DNA of 20,667 bases from Mageeibacillus sp. UBA1193 (GTDB lineage Bacteria; Bacillota; Clostridia; Saccharofermentanales; Saccharofermentanaceae): positions 15,902 to 36,568 of the forward strand of contig DBYF01000121.1 of NCBI GenBank assembly GCA_002310155.1. The letters are read 5' to 3'. The translations under genes were made by a program, and so were the position numbers. Shown piece after piece: positions 17,801 to 20,667 of this stretch. The notes beneath the pieces are model-generated. The model had not been told where the DNA came from, searched no databases, and was given only the letters and a program-made list of their open reading frames with translations. Position 1 is the stretch's first letter. Every line of letters begins with the position of its first letter.

Positions 17801-20667
17801 GAATGAGGCTAACAACTGGACCGCTACAGTTGACAATCTTCCGAAGTATGCAGATGGAAATGAAATCAACTATACCTGGACCGAGGGCAATATGCCTACA
17901 GGTTACAGCTGGGTCAAGACAGAAACAAGCTCGGCAGATCCGGCTCTTACGGTCATCACTAATACTTATGACCAGACACTGGAGACAACATCTGCGACAG
18001 TCACGAAGGTCTGGAACGATAACAACGATCAGGATGGAATGCGTCCTACTGCGCTGACAGTAGATCTTCTCAGAGATGGCACGAAGGTCGCTGAAGTGAC
18101 GTTGAATGAAAGTAATGGATGGACGGCAACTCTGTCCGGCCTGCCAAAGTACAACGGAGCGGCAACATATAACTATTCATGGGCGGAACCGTCTGTGACA
18201 GGTTATACCACGGCTTCCACGGCTGCCGGCGCAGACATGACCTTTACGAATACACATGTAACGGAAAAGACGTCTGCATCTGTCCAGAAGATCTGGGACG
18301 ATAAGAACGATGTGGCCGGAAAGCGTCCTGCTGAACTGACAGTAACTCTGGATCAAACCGGTGATGTTGTAGTACTGAATGAGTCGAACAGCTGGACTGC
18401 TACGATCACAGATCTTCCGAAGTACAGTAACGGAACAGTGATCGACTATACCTGGACGGAGGATCTGCAGACTGCAGGTTACGCACAGGCTGGTGTTGCA
18501 ATTGATGCAGCGAATCCGACACTGACAACGATCACAAACACTTATGATCTGGCTCAGGAAGAGACGACCGCATCTGTAAAGAAGGTCTGGAATGACTTCA
18601 ACAATGCGGCAGGTAAGCGCCCCGCGAGCCTGACCGTGACACTGAGCAATGGCACCCCGGTGACATTGAACGAGGCTAACGGATGGTCTGCGACAGTTGA
18701 GAACCTGCCGAAGTATGATACAGCAACAGGCGCCCTGATCGACTATACATGGAGCGAAGGTTCTATGCCGGAAGGTTATACGCTGACCGACACATCTGTC
18801 AGTGGACAGACGACAACGCTGACAAATACATATGACCTGTCCCGCGAGAAGACTTCCGCAAGGATCCAGAAGATCTGGGATGATAATAATGATCTGGCCA
18901 GAAAGCGTCCGACCAGTCTGAAAGTAACTCTGAGCAATGGAACAGAAGTTACTCTGGATGCGGCACATAGCTGGACCGCTACAGTAACAGACCTTCCGAA
19001 GTTCGATGCACAGGGCAGTCTGATCGTCTATACATGGACTGAGGAGGCACTGCCTGCAGGTTATACCATGACATCGAATGAGGTAGATGCTTCTGACGCG
19101 ACATTAACGACGATCACGAATAAGTATGATCTGACAGTGGAAGTAACATCTGCAAGTGTTGAGAAGACATGGAACGACAGCGATAACCAGGATGGAATCC
19201 GTCCGGATACTCTGACTGTGACTCTCTATCAGAACAGTGCGGAGTACACGACGGTTACGCTGAATAAAGCTAACGGATGGAAGGGAACAGTAAATAACCT
19301 TCCGAAGTATTCTGGTACACAGCTGAATGTCTATACATGGTCCGAGCCTGTGATCAGTGGATACACATCAAGTTCTTCTAAGAAGGATGAGACTACAACA
19401 GTGCTGACAAATACCCACGAAACGGAGAAAGTAAAAGTCTCCGTAACGAAGGTATGGGATGACAATGGAAATATTGCCAACAAGCGTCCTTCGAGTCTGA
19501 CAGTAACACTGACGAATACAAATCAGACGGTAGTACTGAATGAAGCAAACAGCTGGACTGCTTCGATCAGCGATCTTCCGAAGTATGCAGGCGGTGTCGC
19601 AATTGACTATACATGGTCGGAAGGTACTCTTTCGGGAGGATACTCTCTTAAGGACAGTACTCTTGATACAACGGATCCGACAACTCTGATCACGACGATC
19701 ACAAATACCTACGATCAGTCGATCGATAAGACATCTGCAACCGTCGAGAAAGTCTGGAATGACAGCAATAACCAGGATGGAAAGCGTCCTGCAAACCTGA
19801 CAGTAAAGCTGTATAAGGATGGCAGTGAGTACACCTCGGTTACACTGAATTCTGCTAACAACTGGAATCAGACGGTCAATAACCTGCCTATGTATGACGG
19901 ATCGAAAGTATGTGTTTACACATGGGAGGAGCAGAGTATTACAGGATATACTTCGAGCTCCACGAAGACAGATGCGACAACGACGGTAATCACAAACACC
20001 CACGTGACAGAAACGACCAAGGCTACAGTCAAGAAAGTATGGGATGATAAGAATAACCTCGCAAACGCTCGTCCTTCCAGCCTGTTTGTGACACTGGTTC
20101 AGACTAACGACAAGGTTGAACTGAACGAGGCTAACAACTGGACAGCGACGATCGATAATCTGCCGAAGTACTCTAACGGAACAGAGATCGCTTATACATG
20201 GACTGAGGATCTCCAGACCGCAGGCTACACGAAGACCGGCGAAGCAGTCAGCTCTGATGGAATTACTACGACGATCACAAATACATATGATCTTACACAG
20301 GTAAAGACATCCGTGACTGTCAAGAAGGTATGGGCAGATAGCGATAACGCAGCAGGTAAGCGCCCGGCCAGCCTGGTCATGACATTGAGTAATGGTCAGT
20401 CTGTGACATTGACGGAAGCAAACAGCTGGACCGGTACGATCACCGGCCTGCAGAAGTATACTGCGGCAGGCGACCTGATCGACTACACCTGGACAGAGGC
20501 TGTGATCGCTAACTATACACAGACATCAGCAGTGACTGACAGCAATGGTGTGACAACGTTTACCAACACATACACCGCACCGGAAGTAACATCCGCGACG
20601 GTCCAGAAGGTGTGGAATGATAGTAATAATCAGGATGGAAAGCGTCCTGCATCGTTGACAGTCAAAC
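11823..20667 (+). CDS. Giant Cna_B-repeat surface adhesin, 3' end beyond window
   Basis: Extracellular stalk-type adhesin. The frame runs from ATG 11823 (AGGGG just upstream) to the window end: 2948 codons with no stop. Residues 1-45 are a signal peptide with a hydrophobic core (10-29), an unusual basic stretch RRTKTGVK and a likely cleavage site after VNA (45). Then come a choice-of-anchor-A-like head (about 57-360), an FctA/Spy0128-like domain (about 372-540), six diverged SpaA/Cna_B-like domains (545-652, 660-786, 788-915, 921-1044, 1045-1160, 1165-1275), and Cna_B repeats from 1281 onward with their VxKxW Trp at 1289, 1383, 1482, 1576, 1673, 1773, 1873, 1967, 2064, 2158, 2256, 2352, 2450, 2545, 2645, 2740, 2837 and 2931. 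Lys, Glu and Asn expected for isopeptide bonds recur in every complete Cna_B domain. The C-terminal anchor (sortase signal or other) is outside the window. The ligand is unknown. Confidence 0.93.
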   Translation, partial: MKKLFQSKKFIGFSSLVLATSLVLGTIAVRRTKTGVKLGIPTVNAASDLLDYDSSSQVNYSTILGRASDYGILTRNLNHLHHMQTTFATSEYTGGQYSCDANLSGPAAAQFIVADMTGNSTLSLDDMVYMQHMNYVVDTTYELSVGEVNGKKRISTPKPDLIEILPRTYSQSTLNQNIDSMIGHIQTESAKLAAKPAIDIDDVLTQSPTDASQYILDLDDPAYEGATIYFDVDEGSPFLRAMGDNLTIKKRASTVVVFNVKGSSVTLKQIKVQVGNEIHQSNTDWQSPMNAQNTFVDEQIARKIVWNLTEATDVTLDTCAGAFLVPTEGAFVDVTGGPSAGWIACAGTTNIEKVEFHFVFTDRSEEGNDVFNSYMHFATKKAFTSDFTAPNDDANVISNVRILQGDYSFSLTEMTDYTYSTPIARADNPMVVQNDEFGKVTFPSLTVDVTQVDPRDPLHRYFVIKESANQSRDPHITNSTGEIDIDMEIRNIEGIIHYYITSYHYATAEDKAAGNFYKMNNAVEMSGTEFSLGGFYNKYDVEKASLQITKKVTFENNNSEGFPTDKKFKVEVKKGAQYVQDINGTIGGAKNYFEISANETLTINGLTLGDYTIIEDETDVGDFELSTTYSAQNITLANKNEVGEATITNHYTKLDNSNKAKLILRKTIDIDGSTMNLPNAFKNKEYTFYVRAVKGWEVRYVKDNKGTFEYSPQPITVTAGQDVVITGLDPSYTYSVEEFLGYGPQRLVSVEGYEFLENDSTLNVNGIDIPAGGEDTAEIINKYEKKVGYLKITKQFVLNGGNNQYSALDAGTANLDLSGLKFHVTGPDGFNKTVAWSEFSNGEYTFPDPVPQGKYTITEENPSATGNATYTYVSTVVRHNNDNNYAQSENINVGPGENTPANARNAIVRNIYQETSTLPKGSIRIQKMVNPSTVSTTEFYVYITTTENGQVKYCKFDAAGNFISADAVSAGQSLNDYRVTITANGGNGQILVQNLPMGTYMVTEDEDAAKITGMHLGISYENQTVTLSENNRQKDTIIRNNYTDYSLKVKKVVTGTPPYNNNTYEYAIKCGDQYVQANGQLGSNIHYFTIAAGEEQEVVLFQTGDYSVVERFANWAMEGTEKAKDYNIHYSMQTTYSSDSVTVNGQNETGEITITNHYTHNVEKGSLTVSKTEAGDIPATGKPSSYTFYVKCGTQYVQDDSTGALGTDPVAFTVSTTGDKVIDGLDLNKTYIVEEIAVTGLPEGYTCAATYSESSVTLNSTDKDGSIAITNTYTYTAPETVEATVKKVWDDNDNQDGIRPVSLTVDLLKNGTKIDEVTLNAGNNWSATKSGLKKYDNGVLNVYTWSEPTITGYTSATMTQDTVTTFTNTHAPEEISVSVKKNWNDYDNVANKRPSSLEVTLSNGTTVTLNASNNWSAKVDHLPKFADGNEIVYTWSEGTMPIGYYLDGQSVDDSDPANLITTITNTYDQSQDTTTASVEKIWVDNNDQDGKRPAEVTFDLLRNGQKIASYTVKESDGWKKTVNDLPMYIGTTVCTYTWAEQAVADYTSTASAEGPDMTFTNTHAPETTSVSVKKIWDDKNDVAGKRPANLIVTLSNGTEVTLNESNNWTATVNDLPKYANGTEITYTWTEKNVPTGYAVTSNTQDANDPSLTNITNYYDLNQETTSLSITKDWDDFNNAAGKRPDSLTVELYADGVLSTTVTLKATENWTATVSGLPIYDPTTGAKITYDWSEGTMPAGYSLKSVATGTTSTTITNTYDLSRELIKVTVHKDWDDENNLAGKRPANLTVNLSNGDQVVLNDANGWTASVNDLPKFDALGNEISYTWTEDTLDAGYSISAYTDDPSDPANLVTTIVNTFDLTQEKTSASVEKIWDDNNNQDGKRPTELVVTLLQDGQSYRSVTLNESNNWKASFDDLPKFNGTSLYDYTWEEPIVADYTSSSSTTGADMKFTNTHAPELISLSVKKVWEDFDNVAGKRPDSLTVTLSNGTEVTLNEANNWTATVDNLPKYADGNEINYTWTEGNMPTGYSWVKTETSSADPALTVITNTYDQTLETTSATVTKVWNDNNDQDGMRPTALTVDLLRDGTKVAEVTLNESNGWTATLSGLPKYNGAATYNYSWAEPSVTGYTTASTAAGADMTFTNTHVTEKTSASVQKIWDDKNDVAGKRPAELTVTLDQTGDVVVLNESNSWTATITDLPKYSNGTVIDYTWTEDLQTAGYAQAGVAIDAANPTLTTITNTYDLAQEETTASVKKVWNDFNNAAGKRPASLTVTLSNGTPVTLNEANGWSATVENLPKYDTATGALIDYTWSEGSMPEGYTLTDTSVSGQTTTLTNTYDLSREKTSARIQKIWDDNNDLARKRPTSLKVTLSNGTEVTLDAAHSWTATVTDLPKFDAQGSLIVYTWTEEALPAGYTMTSNEVDASDATLTTITNKYDLTVEVTSASVEKTWNDSDNQDGIRPDTLTVTLYQNSAEYTTVTLNKANGWKGTVNNLPKYSGTQLNVYTWSEPVISGYTSSSSKKDETTTVLTNTHETEKVKVSVTKVWDDNGNIANKRPSSLTVTLTNTNQTVVLNEANSWTASISDLPKYAGGVAIDYTWSEGTLSGGYSLKDSTLDTTDPTTLITTITNTYDQSIDKTSATVEKVWNDSNNQDGKRPANLTVKLYKDGSEYTSVTLNSANNWNQTVNNLPMYDGSKVCVYTWEEQSITGYTSSSTKTDATTTVITNTHVTETTKATVKKVWDDKNNLANARPSSLFVTLVQTNDKVELNEANNWTATIDNLPKYSNGTEIAYTWTEDLQTAGYTKTGEAVSSDGITTTITNTYDLTQVKTSVTVKKVWADSDNAAGKRPASLVMTLSNGQSVTLTEANSWTGTITGLQKYTAAGDLIDYTWTEAVIANYTQTSAVTDSNGVTTFTNTYTAPEVTSATVQKVWNDSNNQDGKRPASLTVK
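11991..12902 (+). other. Choice-of-anchor-A-like head domain of adhesin
   Basis: Adhesin residues about 57-360. Hallmarks are GRASDYGILT followed by a TTFATSEYTGG segment near 65-95. Later come VVFNVKG, KIVWNLTEATDVTLDT, a GAFLVPTEGAFVDVTGG stretch and a final EFHFVF. These parallel the v.WNfp.At, GtiLAPnA and H..F elements of choice-of-anchor A proteins. It is the only non-repetitive N-terminal portion, hence the best candidate for ligand binding. Confidence 0.6.
12936..13442 (+). other. FctA/Spy0128-like pilin domain of adhesin
   Basis: Adhesin residues about 372-540. The order FATKKAF, YSFSLTEM, QNDEFGKVTFPSLTV and RYFVIKES, then LGGFYNKYD, resembles FctA-type isopeptide pilin domains. 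Candidate bond residues are K380 or K381, E466 and N537. The assignment is by pattern only. Confidence 0.45.
13455..15662 (+). other. Six diverged SpaA/Cna_B-like stalk domains
   Basis: Adhesin residues 545-1280. Six domains of about 108-128 residues are dissimilar in detail. Each opens with an L.I.K-type strand (for example LQITKK, LKITKQ, IRIQKM), has an internal Y.V.E or equivalent (IIEDE, YSVEE, YTITEE, YMVTED, YSVVER, YIVEE) and closes with an Asn before a final aromatic (TITNHY, IINKY, IVRNIY, IIRNNY, TITNHY, AITNTY). This fits the Lys-Glu-Asn triad of isopeptide domains. Confidence 0.65.
15663..17411 (+). repeat. Higher-order repeat copy 1 (Cna_B units 1-6)
   Basis: Adhesin residues 1281-1863: six Cna_B units of 94-100 residues. 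Units 1 and 3 have an NQDG/DQDG start and an FTNTHAPE end. Unit 2 ends TITNTYDQ, unit 4 ends YYDLNQE, unit 5 has a YDPTTGA insertion and ends YDLSRE, and unit 6 has KFDALGNEI and ends FDLTQE. Confidence 0.85.
17412..19142 (+). repeat. Higher-order repeat copy 2 (Cna_B units 7-12)
   Basis: Adhesin residues 1864-2440. The same six-unit order as copy 1: units 7 and 9 are NQDG/DQDG with FTNTH ends, unit 8 ends ITNTYDQ, unit 10 ends TYDLAQE, unit 11 has YDTATGA and ends YDLSRE, and unit 12 has KFDAQGSLI and ends KYDLTVE. The shift from copy 1, measured at the first Trp, is 584 residues. Confidence 0.85.
19143..20585 (+). repeat. Higher-order repeat copy 3, five units (13-17)
   Basis: Adhesin residues 2441-2921. 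Units 13-16 repeat positions 1-4 (TH end, TYDQ end, TH end, TYDLTQ end), 577 residues after copy 2. Unit 17 departs from the pattern: its middle, KYTAAGDLIDY, resembles positions 5 and 6, but it ends TFTNTYTAPEV, close to positions 1 and 3. Unit 18 (from 20586, truncated by the window) is again an NQDG position-1 or position-3 type. Confidence 0.8.

Noticed and set aside
18177..18968. Long minus-strand open frame (263 codons) under the Cna_B repeats, with others at 19368-20003 and 12186-12950
   Set aside because: They are antisense to a well-supported coding frame, have Cys/Ile/Arg-rich compositions typical of reverse-complement translation, and repeat only because the sense repeats do.
15663..20667. 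Regular repeats considered as a CRISPR array or non-coding satellite
   Set aside because: The period is about 290 nt, the repeats diverge at codon third positions, and one frame stays open throughout with conserved protein motifs, so they are protein domain repeats.

Overview
The window reads as a chromosomal segment of a Gram-positive Clostridia-type bacterium. The basis is strong GGAGG-type ribosome binding sites, a monoderm-style type IV pilus operon, a DUF6062-type Cys-rich protein, an Asp23-like domain and a very large wall-type adhesin. I cannot assign a genus from sequence alone. No tRNA, rRNA, CRISPR array, transposase or phage gene was seen.

Left block (1-6124, minus strand): a type IV pilus inner-membrane operon transcribed leftward as pilB, pilT, pilC, pilM, pilN-like, then the first five codons of a gene in the pilO position at the window edge. 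Gaps are 0-28 nt and each gene has a good ribosome binding site. PilB has a tandem MshEN-type N-terminus, which suggests c-di-GMP control of pilus extension. The PilN-like protein has an extra C-terminal beta-rich segment resembling MucBP repeats.

Divergent region (6125-6508): a gene-free 384-nt spacer with several small inverted repeats and no confident promoter. It separates the pilus operon from a plus-strand prepilin-peptidase homologue (6509-7375). That protein keeps the zinc-binding N-terminal domain but appears to have lost the usual aspartyl-protease signatures.

Middle block (7414-11180, plus strand): a compact operon with its own promoter. It encodes YebC, a P-loop ATPase fused to an Asp23-like domain, a DUF6062-like Cys-rich protein, a small DsrE/YedF-like protein (1-nt TAATG overlap) and a SpoU-family RNA 2'-O-methyltransferase. 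Separately promoted rpsT (ribosomal protein S20) follows, ending in a clear intrinsic terminator.

Right block (11823 to the window end, plus strand): one open reading frame of at least 2948 codons with no stop, encoding a giant surface adhesin. Its layout is signal peptide, choice-of-anchor-A-like head, FctA/Spy0128-like domain, six diverged SpaA/Cna_B-like domains, then 17 complete Cna_B repeats plus the start of an eighteenth. The Cna_B repeats are arranged in a higher-order six-domain pattern with a period of 577-584 residues. Each complete domain keeps the Lys, Glu and Asn positions expected for intramolecular isopeptide bonds, so the protein is predicted to be a long, rigid, self-crosslinked stalk. 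The pilus operon and the adhesin are both surface-attachment machinery, but nothing in the sequence shows that they are co-regulated.
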